A DNA stretch of 64,000 nt from Paenibacillus plantarum (GCF_013141695.1 NZ_WHNY01000037.1:45716-109715), one strand, 5' to 3'. Shown: positions 36,266-46,070, counted from the stretch's first letter. Made by a program: numbers and translations. Notes: generated by a model not told the origin, from the letters alone.

Positions 36266-37660
36266 ATGCTACTATCCCTTCCTTTCCTGAAAGACCAGAT
36301 CTCTACCATTCTCCGCAATAAATTTGCCCAAGGCAATGACACATCCGGCTATTTGCATCGTCTTGAAAGTTTACCGACGAGCTATGACGCTTATTTCTCA
36401 TTTGCACAATCTCTCGCACAAATGCCGCTGCGGCAAGACTGGCCCTACTATGAACCCGATACAATTGAAGAGATTTGGAATGAATGTGATCCGACGAGAC
36501 CTCTGGGCATGCTGAGAGCGGTGAATTTTGAGGAGAACTCACGCCGCTTGGAGACGGCATTTCTCTCCTCCGTGTGCGGCTCCATGCTCGGAAAGCCGCT
36601 GGAGGTAAATCCGAATTTGTACGAGATGCGCGAAGCCTTCTCGAAAGTCGGAGAATGGCCACTTCGCGATTACATATCTGACGAAATGCTTCGTGCGCTC
36701 GGCAGACGCCACTGGTCCTGGTTCGAAACAGCACGTGATCGCATACACTATGTGGCTCCAGACGATGACATCAACTACACGCTGGTAGGTATGCTCGCAG
36801 TAGAACAGTTCGGGACAGCTTTCACGCAGCTAGACCTGCGCAATCTATGGCTTAATCACCTCCCTATCAGCACGACTTGGGGACCAGAGCGCGTCATGCT
36901 GCTCCGATCTGGGCTTAGTTACTTGGAGCATGACAAGTCGCCTATCCCGCTCGAAGAGATCGGGCGTTGGGCAGATGTGCTGACGCCAGACAGCGAGCTA
37001 TGCGGCGCTGCTATCCGCGCCGATGCCTACGGCTACGCCTGTCCGGGCAATCCAGCGCTCGCGGCAGAACTTGCTTGGCGCGACGCGAGCTTCACACACC
37101 GCCGGACTGGCGTATATGCAACAATGTTCTTGGCCGCTGCGATTGCAGCGGCTCAGGTGTTGGATGACCGGGTTGCGGTTATTGACACCGCTCTGCAGTT
37201 CGTCCCGCAGCGAAGTCGCTTCTACGAATCGGCCTCGACTTGTCGAGACATTGTCATAAAAGCTGGCGATTGGCTTGAAGCGTATGACGCCATTCACACG
37301 CGATACGGTGAGTTTCAGCATTGCGGCATCCACCAGGAAATCGGCACACTCATCAACACATTCCTTTTCGCCGAGAATGTTGGCGATGGGATATGCAAGC
37401 AAGTCGCGCAAGGCAACGATACGGACAGCTTCGGTGCAAGCGTCGGCTCCCTGCTCGGTGCCTGGTTCGGCCCCGACGGCTTTGACCATGAACGCTGGAC
37501 CGCGCCGTTCCAAGACACAATCCGAACGGGTCTCGCTTACTTCTACGAGCAGTCGCTGTCCCAGCTGGCGGCCCGCATCGGGCGTTTGCCGCGGATCGTT
37601 AGCGAAAGATCACATAAGATCGTGCCGAGCGAGCTTTACAATCAGGAGAACAACGCATAA
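36266..37660 (+). CDS. ADP-ribosylglycohydrolase family protein
   Basis: Protein of about 464 aa in the ADP-ribosyl-[dinitrogen reductase] hydrolase (DraG/ARH) family. Metal-site motifs: APDDDINYTLVGMLAVEQFG early and QGNDTDSFGASVGSLLGAWFG late; also FLSSVCGSMLGKPLE at the core start. These enzymes remove ADP-ribose from proteins or small molecules with two Mg ions; the substrate here is unknown. ATG 36266 (MLLSLPFLKDQ) with GGAGG about 12 bases upstream is preferred; the frame is open from 36170, where it would touch the araC stop. A terminator follows. Confidence 0.82.
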   Translation: MLLSLPFLKDQISTILRNKFAQGNDTSGYLHRLESLPTSYDAYFSFAQSLAQMPLRQDWPYYEPDTIEEIWNECDPTRPLGMLRAVNFEENSRRLETAFLSSVCGSMLGKPLEVNPNLYEMREAFSKVGEWPLRDYISDEMLRALGRRHWSWFETARDRIHYVAPDDDINYTLVGMLAVEQFGTAFTQLDLRNLWLNHLPISTTWGPERVMLLRSGLSYLEHDKSPIPLEEIGRWADVLTPDSELCGAAIRADAYGYACPGNPALAAELAWRDASFTHRRTGVYATMFLAAAIAAAQVLDDRVAVIDTALQFVPQRSRFYESASTCRDIVIKAGDWLEAYDAIHTRYGEFQHCGIHQEIGTLINTFLFAENVGDGICKQVAQGNDTDSFGASVGSLLGAWFGPDGFDHERWTAPFQDTIRTGLAYFYEQSLSQLAARIGRLPRIVSERSHKIVPSELYNQENNA

Positions 37661-37678
37661 TCCTTCCATAAACACAAT

Positions 37679-37735
37679 AAAGGCGCTGTGAACTACTATG
37701 CAAAATTGCACAATAGTTCACAGCGCCTTTGTCTT
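37679..37735 (+). terminator. terminator after the ADP-ribosylglycohydrolase gene
   Basis: Stem AAAGGCGCTGTGAACTA / TAGTTCACAGCGCCTTT with an inner TGCAAAATTGCA palindrome. Confidence 0.85.
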
Positions 37736-38110
37736 CGATTTTTAATGCGAAGAAACATGTTGTTTTGCTAAATTGAATACACAGTTTCGTTCCTAAATCT
37801 CATGAAATCCCATTACTTAAAGTCATATTCGAGTAATGCATTTAGCAAGTTTTCGCTAATATTAAGCACTTACGCAATATTAGCTTTACAAAATGCCGTA
37901 CAAATTCCACTATTTATTCAATGAAGTGAATAAATATACAAAAATAAAAACAACATACTGAATAACTAATGTTGTTAAATTAATAAACTAGAATTTTTTT
38001 ATACGTATGGTAAGACTTCATGATGCAGGAAAATAGAATTTGTTAGTGAACTCCAGTAACTACGTGGTTTTCTCAATGGTTATAAATTTAATTAAGTTCG
38101 TTAGCAATAT
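37736..38110. other. AT-rich intergenic, start of decayed accessory region
   Basis: About 375 bases, markedly AT-rich, no ORF or RNA gene recognised. Base composition changes here relative to the GC-richer araC block, suggesting an island boundary. Confidence 0.4.
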
Positions 38111-38329
38111 TTATTTTGTAAATTCACTCAATGGTTTTTCTTCATATAATGAAACGCGGCTGTCGAATTGATCTGCCAATGTATTACTATAGTTCACTTT
38201 GTCATACTCAATTATTTCAAACAAATAACTCATTTCAATCGAGTTATCTTCACACAAACGAATCATATAACCAATTCGAGACTCATCAATAATTGGCTTT
38301 GGCCTTGACATCAACCTTTTAAATAACAT
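38111..38329 (-). pseudogene. TniQ N-terminal fragment, 72 aa
   Basis: The peptide SRPKPIIDESRIGYMIRLCEDNSIEMSYL matches the conserved start of TniQ/TnsD proteins (target selectors of Tn7-like transposons), where RP.P..DES..GY..RL.E is typical. It stops after 72 codons, far short of a normal TniQ, with no zinc finger. GGCAGGAAAA lies before the ATG. It is probably a remnant. Confidence 0.55.
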
Positions 38330-38556
38330 GAAATTTTCCTGCCTCTTCTTGATATTACAAATAAAAGATACTTAAACATAGAAAATTATTTCTAAATAAT
38401 TGGTGATATAAACTCTCAAATAAGATCTAAATTTTAAAAAAATTTGTTCTATCTCTAGTTTTAAATAATATATTTATAATTTTTAATTATTATATATATA
38501 TGAATATGTTTCTATTTTGATTAATTGTCTACACTCTTTATTGGAGGGTTGACATT

Positions 38557-38892
38557 ATGATTAATATCTTAACGCTAGTAGGTGCTAAAGTTAGAGATAT
38601 CAGAAAGCAAAAAGGGCTTAGTCAAGAACAACTTGGCGAGAGGTCTGGTTTTCAGTTTTCATATATTGGTAGCCTCGAACGTGGAGAGGCAAACATCTCT
38701 CTAAAAAACCTCGATAAAATTGCTGATGGCCTAGAAGTAAATATTCATGAACTCTTTTCATTTTCAACTGAATTAACACATTCAAATATTAATAAAGAAC
38801 CCTACCTAATCGAAATCATTGAGTTACTTTTAAAGTTAGAAGTTCCCGATTTAAAGAAGGTTAACGTAATCTTAAATGAAATATTTAACTGA
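38557..38892 (+). CDS. XRE-family helix-turn-helix regulator
   Basis: A 111-aa protein with an N-terminal HTH_3 domain (VGAKVRDIRKQKGLSQEQLGERSGFQFSYIGSLERGEANISLKNLDKIADGLEVNIHELF) and a short C-terminal helical tail. TTGGAGGG precedes the ATG. It is divergently placed between a TniQ fragment and a TniQ gene, so it may once have controlled the transposon. Confidence 0.85.
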   Translation: MINILTLVGAKVRDIRKQKGLSQEQLGERSGFQFSYIGSLERGEANISLKNLDKIADGLEVNIHELFSFSTELTHSNINKEPYLIEIIELLLKLEVPDLKKVNVILNEIFN

Positions 38893-38910
38893 TTAGCATT
38901 TTTTAGTTAT

Positions 38911-38945
38911 AAGAAAGGGACCCCAAATACAAGGGTCCCTTTCTT
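38911..38945. terminator. bidirectional terminator between XRE and tniQ genes
   Basis: Stem AAGAAAGGGACCC / GGGTCCCTTTCTT with loop CAAATACAA. Confidence 0.85.
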
Positions 38946-38976
38946 ATCAATATTTTACATAGTTATAAAATCATTT

Positions 38977-40251
38977 TTACTGCGCATCTAACAGTTCTAT
39001 CAATTTATCTTCATCTAGTAATAGACCATCTAAATCAAGACTTTCTGCGTCTCTGTACGGCTTTAATTTCTTCTGCGTTATCCAAAGTACTGCTTTTTCA
39101 AAAGAAAATCCTAGTTGACGATACTTTGAAATTGCTTTTTTGAAAGTAACTTTGTTAAAATCCCCTACATCCAATTCACCTTCCAAGATTTTATGCAACC
39201 TCTTTATTTCAATTAAAGTATATCTCTTTACATTCCCTTTAGTAAACTTTGGGTTTATGATTTTCGCCCTCTCTAGAGATTTGAATTGATAATGTCGAAA
39301 ATTCAAAAGATGGATTGCATCTTCATATGAAATTGTATCTATATTCATGAAATCATCTGAATTTCGTTGAAGTTTAATTGTAGTATTAGCATAATGTGTT
39401 TGAATTTGAGATTCTGAAATTGATTCTAAATAATATTCAAATCGCTTTAACTTATTTATTACTAAGTAATTTAATTGAGTATTAACCCTATTAAATGCCA
39501 TGTTGAAATTTCTAGGGAAGTTAAAATACAACCATATGCAATTTGCGTAGAGGTGAGATAATGTGGTTTTATCCCAAAAATAATTCTCCAATCTTCCTTC
39601 ACCTGTAAAACTTGTTAATCCTGTAATAAGCTTCCTACTGTTTAAAATTAGTTTTAAGTGCTCAAGTGAACTTAATTCCTTAAAAAATGGCGCTTTCATC
39701 TCTATGATTATTTCATATAGTTTTTTCTGAGAAATTAATTCAAAAGACTTTGAGTCAATTGGAACGGCTACCGCATCTTTATACTTAAAATCACATTTTT
39801 TACAAGACTCATACCAATATGAATTTAGACTTATTTTTGCATGGCAATTACAACATCGATCTATTAAAAATACATTATGCTTCAAACAAACTGAAATAGG
39901 GATAAATGCCCAATTTCTTTGATGATGAAATTCAACACTTACACACAGGGGGCAGTATTGAACATTATTCTTTATTATTAGTTCTTCAAATAAAACTTCC
40001 CCAAAAGCATCAATAAAAAATGAATTTGTCATCATTCTTAAATTAGAAAGACTTTGATCAGTTAATTCACTTAAAACTGATAAAGAGTTACTAGTGAATT
40101 CATTTTTTTGTAGATCATATGTTGATAAATCTAAAAATGAGCAGATTGTTGAAGGAAATGAGCAATCATTTCCCTTGGAAATTCTAAATATAAAACTAGC
40201 TAGAGTTTCATTTTCAATTTTACTCAAATTTCGATTGAGCAATTTATTCAT
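38977..40251 (-). CDS. TniQ family transposition protein
   Basis: A 424-aa TniQ/TnsD-like protein: N-terminus MNKLLNRNLSKIENETLASFIFRIS, then zinc-binding pairs YCPLCVSVEFHHQRNWAF, CLKHNVFLIDRCCNCHAKI and ESCKKCDF (residues about 110-165), followed by a helical C-terminal domain. In Tn7-like transposons this protein selects the target and recruits TnsC. It overlaps the upstream TnsB-like fragment by four bases (ATGA). No TnsC ATPase gene is present and no CRISPR genes are nearby, so the element is incomplete; this gene itself looks intact. Confidence 0.75.
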   Translation of the reverse strand: MNKLLNRNLSKIENETLASFIFRISKGNDCSFPSTICSFLDLSTYDLQKNEFTSNSLSVLSELTDQSLSNLRMMTNSFFIDAFGEVLFEELIIKNNVQYCPLCVSVEFHHQRNWAFIPISVCLKHNVFLIDRCCNCHAKISLNSYWYESCKKCDFKYKDAVAVPIDSKSFELISQKKLYEIIIEMKAPFFKELSSLEHLKLILNSRKLITGLTSFTGEGRLENYFWDKTTLSHLYANCIWLYFNFPRNFNMAFNRVNTQLNYLVINKLKRFEYYLESISESQIQTHYANTTIKLQRNSDDFMNIDTISYEDAIHLLNFRHYQFKSLERAKIINPKFTKGNVKRYTLIEIKRLHKILEGELDVGDFNKVTFKKAISKYRQLGFSFEKAVLWITQKKLKPYRDAESLDLDGLLLDEDKLIELLDAQ

Positions 40252-40631
40252 CTTTTTTTAACCTCCAATCTCCCTAATTTCTTCTCCTTCCACTTTTTCT
40301 TCAGTTCCTGAAATGTCAGATAATATTGAATCAATTCACTTTCCTTTAGTTTTATATCTACATCAACTTTTCTAGCTATAACATCCTCACTACCTATTTT
40401 TAATATTAGTTGTCCCGACTCATCAAACCCAACCAATGGAATTGCCAAGAAACAATTATTACTACCTGGATGTGCATACCATTTCTCTTTTATTGCTAAT
40501 GAGCAAGTAAATAATTCACCTTGATAGTTAATTCCTTGTGGGGTAACAAATGCAAAATGATTATTATTCAATGACATTCCTCTCTTTACCTTTTTATAAA
40601 AGTATTGACAGATTGCCCCATAATGAAACAT
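40248..40631 (-). pseudogene. C-terminal remnant of a TnsB/Mu-type transposase
   Basis: A 127-codon frame whose middle (HFAFVTPQGINYQGELFTCSLAIKEKWY) matches the small beta-barrel at the C-terminus of TnsB/TniA/Mu-type transposases, where VT..GI.F.G..YTC..AI..W is typical. The catalytic DDE domain is absent. An internal ATG at 40577 (MSLNNNHF) is the alternative start. Coupled to tniQ. It is unclear whether this piece is expressed. Confidence 0.5.
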
Positions 40632-40829
40632 ATATATTTAATTATTAATATTTATATATTTATTATTTAATTATTCACCCTTTTTAAGATTTTACATTTT
40701 AAAATGAAAGAGCTGCGTCTTTCTTTAGTGCTGTTTCTTTTTCTTCGACTGTGGGATTTTAATTTTCATGGTAGTTTAATCCCCCACGCAGGCCTAATTA
40801 ATAACCCTGGCTTATTAATCACAAAAAGT

Positions 40830-40835
40830 AATAAG
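40830..40835. repeat. possible IS target duplication, left (AATAAG)
   Basis: AATAAG immediately outside TGTG...; the same six bases follow ACA at 43243-43248. Inferred from sequence alone. Confidence 0.5.
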
Positions 40836-40985
40836 TGTGTTTTGTCAAGTGAAATTCCCTGGATTTATCAACAGCTTTTCCCTGGTATGATCATCGGTTT
40901 TCCTCAGCTTTTATCATCAGGAATTCTCTGGTTTTATAATGGAATTCCCTGTGGAATTTCCAGTTAATCGGTCACTTTTGACGCA

Positions 40986-41680
40986 TTAATGCGTGCTTGG
41001 GGCGGTAACTTTCTCATTCAAAAACGATGAGTTGGCCGTGATGAGTGAGACAGTCAATAGGCTTCGTCGTTCATAGCTTGCAGTAATCACTTGAAAAAGC
41101 AGTTGGGCCTCCTCGCGATCCATCGGTAGATAACCCCACTCGTCTATTATGACGAGATCGGCTTTCTCTAACTCCTTCATAGTACGCTCGAGCGAACCAG
41201 CTCTCTTGCTCTCACTGAGTTTGGTACGAGTGAGGCTGCGGTGAAGAAAAAGAAACGCGTGTACATCCCAACTTCGCAAGCCTTCACACCTAAAGCGATG
41301 CCAAAGTGGGTTTTGCCCATACTTACAGGGCCGTAGAGTACAAGATTCTTTTTGTCCCGAACGAACTGACGCGAGGTCAGTTCATCCGTTTGTAGTGTGA
41401 AAGGAAGGAGTAGAGAATGAAACTCATAGCCCTCAAGTGTCTTCTTAACTGGGAAGGCCGCTTTCTGGAACAGGCGTACATTACGCAGGCGTTCTCTGTG
41501 TTCCAGTTCTTCTTTAAATACTTGATGCAAGAACTCTTCCTGCTTCGGCGTTGCTTCCAAGTCGCATAGCCGCAAGGCATTTTGGCTTAGGATGAGTTGC
41601 CGGGAAAAAAGCGCAATCTCTTGACAGACCTCACTTCGATCCATAACTAGCACCTCCTGTTGCGGGGAGTAGCTCATCAT
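40986..41680 (-). pseudogene. istB: IstB (IS21 ATP-binding helper), frameshifted and truncated
   Basis: The N-terminal part (RDKKNLVLYGPVSMGKTHFGIALGVKACEVGMYTRFF, 41177-41680) contains Walker A with Ser for the usual Gly (GPVSMGKT). After a frameshift near 41215-41250 the second part (SESKRAGSLERTMKELEKADLVIIDEWGYLPMDREEAQLLFQVITASYERRS) contains Walker B LVIIDEWG. The C-terminus is altered after SLLTVS and ends early. IstB normally assists the IstA transposase. Confidence 0.85.
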
Positions 41681-43079
41681 AACGACTCATATCCGACCCT
41701 GGTTCTCCTGGTGTATGGAGACCATAGTGGACGATTCGCGCAGCTACCACGGCGGCATTTTCCGGTAGGCCTTCCGTGCGTTTGCGAACGATCGCTTCCT
41801 GCATGCTCGTCATCGCCACGTCTAATCCATATTGGTTGGACAAATCCTTGATGAGTTTGAGCGCCTGCTTGAGGCTGTTCTTGCCCCACTCGTCTTCTTC
41901 CATGCAAGCCCGGTCAAGCATGGTCGTCCAGTCGACGGTATCCGTGCGTTCACTGCCGAATTCCCGGTTATGCCAGGATATGGCATCACCGGCCTCGTCT
42001 AGCGGTTCGATGAAATGTGCACTGATGTGTACAACAATTTCACGCTCAGCATACATGGGTGAGGAGGAATATGTGTGACACCCACCGGGAACAAATTTAC
42101 CGTAACCGTTCGATTTTACGTGCTCTTAGCGGCAAGCCTCAAATTCGAGCTTAGGCAATGGTAGTATGGCTTTGCGATCCGCTTCAAACAGCATACAGAT
42201 TGGTTCATCCTTTTTGTAATGCTCCCCAGAATTGTCGAGCTCACAGACTTGAAACAACTCTGCATTCCATTCAAGGAGCGAAGGCGCAGAACGAAGCGGC
42301 ACAAAATAGTTTCGCCTTGCGTAGCTAACCTTGTTCTCCACATTGCCTTTCTCATGCCCGTTGGCTGGTTTGCAAAAGGTGACCTCAAAACCGAAATGGG
42401 CTTGAAAGCGTTGGAATAACTGCGTCAGTCTGACCACCTCACCACCCCGCCTCCCAGCACCTGTTGCGTTGTTTAGCACTAAGCGACGCGGGACACCATG
42501 AATGTGCTAAAAGATATCCATAAGACCTTGAGAAAGGCATTCTGCTGTTTCTCCCAAGAAGCACTGTACGAACGCTGCGTTGCTTTGTGGAAAAGAGAGT
42601 ACGAGAAAGCGACATGTCCGCTTTTGCCCATTTAGAATGACATCACAATCACCGAAGTCCGCTTGAGCTTCGCCCGGATGCCATTGCAGCTCTTGAAAGC
42701 AGTTCTTGATCATTTTACGTTCTTGCTTTAGAGCCGTTACGTAACGATTGACAGTGGGGTAAGAGCAGTCGAACTCAGGATGCTTCTGGATTAAGCGGTC
42801 ATACACACGTTTACCAGTATGTCGTTGTTTGTAGCGATTCTGTTCGTCCTCTTTTAAGCACGCATCAATAGTAGTTTTGTACGGATCCAGCTTCGAGGGC
42901 CTTGTCACAACTACTGACACCTGAGGAGAAAAATCTTCTTTGGCCATATACTTGCGGACGGTTTTCATATCAATCTTTAATTCCTTGGTGATCTGATTGG
43001 GTCCCTGTTGTTGAATTTGTAACTCTTTGACTCGGTGAATCTGCTCCATACTCTTCATCATCCTTTCTCCTCCTTGCAT
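41631..43079 (-). pseudogene. istA: IstA (IS21 transposase) with two in-frame stop codons
   Basis: A single reading frame of 483 codons interrupted by TAG at 42507-42509 and TAA at 42126-42128. The N-terminal HTH (IHRVKELQIQQQGPNQITKELKIDMKTVRKYM), the catalytic core (WHPGEAQADFGDCDV, then the region of the second Asp, then KPANGHEKGNVENKVSYARRNYFVP with the Glu) and C-terminal part (YAEREIVVHISAHFIEPLD) are all present and in phase. Thus the damage is point nonsense mutation, not deletion. A GGAGAAAGGATG context surrounds the start. Confidence 0.88.
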
Positions 43080-43242
43080 CTCTGCAAGAAGAATTGTATC
43101 AATTGGAAGACCGAAAGGGGCTGAAATCCATTAGAAGAATTTCCAGCTACACCAGGGATTATGATCATACCAGGGAATTCCTGATGATCATACCAGGGAT
43201 TTTCTGATGATAAAACCATCCCTTTTTATTTAATCATAAACA

Positions 43243-43248
43243 AATAAG
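43243..43248. repeat. possible IS target duplication, right (AATAAG)
   Basis: Partner of 40830-40835; see IS entry. Confidence 0.5.
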
Positions 43249-43285
43249 CGTTCACCCAGTTGCTTGGTCGGATGAACGCTTACTA
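43246..43285 (-). terminator. hairpin right of the IS element
   Basis: Stem AAGCGTTCA / TGAACGCTT. On the minus strand it is followed by ATTTGTTT; a plausible terminator for the small frame at 43301. Confidence 0.5.
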
Positions 43286-43300
43286 GTTTACTTAAACACA

Positions 43301-43399
43301 TTATTTGTTACTTAATTTTTTGTCTACATCAAAACCAACAACATAGCATCCCCAAATAAGAGATACGGCCGTCATAACTACAAGGAGAACTATGGGCAT
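43301..43399 (-). CDS. possible small membrane peptide, 32 aa
   Basis: Frame beginning MPIVLLVVMTAVSLIWGCYV and ending DVDKKLSNK: one transmembrane helix and a charged tail. AAAAGG stands nine bases before the ATG. No family recognised. Surrounded by pseudogenes, so it may be a leftover. Confidence 0.35.
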   Translation of the reverse strand: MPIVLLVVMTAVSLIWGCYVVGFDVDKKLSNK

Positions 43400-43453
43400 A
43401 ATTATTTGCCTTTTCTTTTTCCCGGTCTCCGATACACTTCTCCCTTCCCTCTA

Positions 43454-43486
43454 GAAAGGGCACTGCCCCAAGGAAAATGCCCTTTG
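43454..43486 (-). terminator. hairpin after the flavoprotein pseudogene
   Basis: Stem AAAGGGCA / TGCCCTTT five bases after the pseudogene stop; weak T-run. Confidence 0.5.
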
Positions 43487-43490
43487 AAGT

Positions 43491-43975
43491 TTAGCTGCAG
43501 CAGGAAAACTTCGACACCACCGGTTTGGTAGTTGTTGAACAGCAAGAACTCACAGCTTCTGGTTTGACATGGGATTGGTTACTTTTCTCCGAATCGCAGC
43601 AAGAATTAGTCTGGATGCTACACACTCCTGTTTCAGGAAGTTCAATTTCCTCTCTCTCAGCTGCCGTGTAATCCCCGACCAGAGCTGCTACAGCGGTCCT
43701 AACTTGTTCATATTCTGTGGCATAAAGAAAGTAGGCGCTCTACCATAGCTTTTGGAAACCACTATATAAAAATGTTTCTCTGGTTGTCTTAACTCTTTCT
43801 CCCCATTTGGTCTTACTGTGCAGCAACTATGCACAGTAGGGTCGATGAGAGGCGCCAGTTCCACAGTACTCTCCAAGCTAGGATCCGTGATCACGCGGAC
43901 TTCGTCGCCACCCTGTGCTTTTACCTTGTTACGACCTTTGCGACCCTCACGGAAGCTTCCAATCCAGGATTATGG
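43491..43975 (-). pseudogene. C-terminal remnant of an arsenic-cluster-type NAD(P)/FAD flavoprotein
   Basis: Frame 1 (about 43712-43975): SFREGRKGRNKVKAQGGDEV, then VELAPLIDPTVHSCCTV, RQPEKHFYIVVSKSYGRAP. After a one-base shift near 43710, frame 2 continues ATEYEQVRTAVAALVGDYTA and ELPETGVCS, and ends in a Cys-rich tail with CC pairs (SSCCSTTTKP, FSCCS). These are the conserved end segments (FYIVG.KSYGRAPTFL.ATGYEQVRSV, LPETGVC) of flavin oxidoreductases that often sit in arsenic-resistance clusters. The N-terminal two thirds are missing. Confidence 0.6.
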
Positions 43976-44023
43976 ATATACTGGTGATGGGCTGTAAACA
44001 TATATCCCAAAGGAATGAGCTCT

Positions 44024-44880
44024 AATGACGCGAATAAGCCCTACACAATTTTTCTCGATTTTGCAACAATTGAAGTCACGATATCAGTATGGTTAACCAT
44101 TTCCCCTACCATCGGCCTTTTGCAACAGGATACCTGGATCTCCATGTTTATCGGACTTTTAATCAGGAATGCAGTCACCTATATGGTAGCAAAGGTATGT
44201 GAGCGACATCCAAAAAAACAATGGTCGAAATTCATCAGTTACTATATGGTAATTGGATGGGTAAAGTGATTTCTATCTTTTATATAATAAGCTGGCTCTC
44301 CGTCACCATTGTCATTCTACGCGCGATGTCGGACTTCATCCAGTTGGTCCTCTTTTTTCATACTCCGACACTGGTGATTTCCATTATGATGATCCTCGTT
44401 CTTACGTACATTGTTTATCAAGGCGGAATTACGGCGATCGCCAGGTTTAGTCAAATCGTTGGACCTTTATTTTTACTTGTGATTATCATCTCGCTACTGC
44501 TAAACGTCCCTAACCTGCAAGTCGGGCACCTCCTGGCAATTTTCTTGGATCATGGTGCGCTCCATATTGCGAAGGTCTCGATTGTACACATCTCTTTTCT
44601 GGCGGAAAGCATCCTTATGATGATGCTAATCCCTCTGTTCAGCAAGCCTGAAAAAGTCGGCAAAGTCGCACTGCTTGCTGTAACTATCTCCTCTTTCGTC
44701 GTCATCGTTACGACCTGTATGGTGATTATGACCTTTGGCCCGCATTTAGCCGGGAAATTTATTAATCCATATTTTAATATGATCCGTTTTATCTCAATCT
44801 TGGAATACCGCAAATTTCGCAACCCTTGCCCTGGACAATGTTATTCAAAGTACGCGACACAGGTGTTTGTGGATGTTAAT
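44024..44880 (+). pseudogene. GerAB-family spore germination permease, frameshifted
   Basis: Pieces in different frames rebuild a GerAB-type protein: MTRISPTQFFSIL (44024), TIEVTISVWLTISPTIGLLQQDTWISMFIGLLI, GNWMGKVISIFYIISWLSVTIVILRAMSDFIQ, and FSKPEKVGKVALLAVTISSFVVIVTT. There are frameshifts near 44065 and 44240 and loss of frame after FISILE at about 44805. The C-terminal transmembrane part is missing. AAAGGA precedes the start. GerAB proteins are membrane subunits of germinant receptors. Confidence 0.75.
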
Positions 44881-45617
44881 GACAGGTGAACCATAATGGT
44901 TCGTGCATGTTTTGATAGTACTGATCTGGCAGTAAAGTGAACCCGTGGTATTCTGCACGTTGTATCACTTCTCCGAAGGGCAATTTCTGATTTTCGCAAT
45001 TCTGCTTGTTTGTGCAGCGGTTACTGCCTGATTCCTTCACGCTGTCATATGTCATTTTATCGTGAATTGTGGGGTGATTGGAGCAGAAATAACATTGGTG
45101 TCTTCGCGTTGACATATCGCTCTTCGAGCAAAGTTTACCCTTGTTTCGTAAAAGCGGCACGCGCGATCGGAAACATCATTTCCGCGCTCTTTTGCCTTTT
45201 TATATTATTGGCGCACGCCCGACAACCTTTGTTTTGAATGGTCATGTTATGGTACCAAATCGTACGCGTTTTTTGGTGATGGGGACGGCAACGATAAACT
45301 AGTGGACTCTCGGTGGTCGTATATTGTGCCTTAGTTGTGAGCAGATCATAACCGCGCACATCAAACGCCGCTTGGATCGTCGCGTAGGGTGTTCGCCGAT
45401 GGTTAGTAAGCGCTTCATTTGCACATAATTCACACGGATAAGTCGCCATACCCACATTATGCGCACTTTTCTTTTGCAGGAGTTCGGGGTGAAGTGGGCA
45501 TACAAAATCAAGCACTTGTGAGACATTGCGATAAGCTTCTTCAGGTGTACACAATATCACACCTTCTTCCGTGAAACTAGCTGCCACCTGTGTATAAGTA
45601 ATGGCCAAAAACCTCAT
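44876..45617 (-). pseudogene. zinc-ribbon repeat protein, broken
   Basis: Two frames together encode about four repeats of roughly 60 residues with the pattern AF...GY.LL...Y.....PL.Y.C..H......W......GC..C (for example YDLLTTKAQYTTTESPLVYRCRPHH then GCRACAN). An in-frame TAA sits after FTKQG (about 45135) and a frameshift follows. Cys/His spacing suggests zinc binding, as in phage and mobile-element proteins with repeated treble-clef or ribbon units. Function unknown. Confidence 0.5.
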
Positions 45618-46070
45618 CCTCTATATCGTTCAATAAGGATATACCTAAAAATGTAAACACGCACATTATGTAGAAGTTTCCGTTTTCGGCTGCAAGGCAA
45701 CAAATTGACTATAAAATAGACGCTCAAACTGAGCACCATCACTCCTCTGCCCGTAAGAAACGCTAACGTCTGTCCAGCCTTAGGACCGTTTGGTCCAAGC
45801 TCCGCTGATGCATTTCCGCATTAGGGGCTTGATGCAAATGCTCCATGGTTTATTCTCTTTTATCAATTATAACGACGTAAAACCTTTTCCAATCAGTCTG
45901 GAAAAGGTTCCTCATTTAGATATTCTATGTCAATGGATAGCACAATTATTAATCGGTAGGGAATGCGTAACACACCCATTGCGGATCAGATAAATGAGTG
46001 ATTCCACCTATCTGATCAACTTTCTGTATTTACCCATTCACGGTATGATTTCTTTTATTTTTATAATAGG
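45618..46070. other. noncoding, hairpins only
   Basis: No supportable gene. Hairpin AACCTTTTCC/GGAAAAGGTT at 45881-45909, and GATCAGATA/TATCTGATC at about 45985-46019. Confidence 0.4.

Larger units (their letters stand above)
40836..43242 (-). mobile_element. degenerate IS21-family insertion sequence (about 2.4 kb)
   Basis: Two-gene element (istA-istB) on the minus strand. The ends carry IS21-style repeated blocks: TCCCTGGTATGATCATC at 40879-40895, and inverted copies at 43160-43176 and 43183-43199, plus TTTTATCATCAG blocks at both ends. Proposed termini TGT (40836) and ACA (43242) are flanked by AATAAG on both sides. Both genes are broken, so the element cannot move by itself. Exact ends are inferred. 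Confidence 0.7.

Noticed and set aside
36998..37513. 171-aa frame opposite the ADP-ribosylglycohydrolase gene
   Set aside because: Shadow frame; the plus-strand protein has clear family motifs.
38111..40631. CRISPR-associated transposon
   Set aside because: TniQ is present, but no Cas genes, no TnsC and no CRISPR repeats are visible anywhere in the window.
42126..43079. istA pieces as separate genes
   Set aside because: All three segments are in the same frame and align to one IS21 transposase; they are one pseudogene.
43922..43936. Reverse complement GGTCGTAACAAGGTA, like the 3' end of 16S rRNA
   Set aside because: Only 15 bases match and they lie inside the in-frame flavoprotein remnant; no rRNA flanks.
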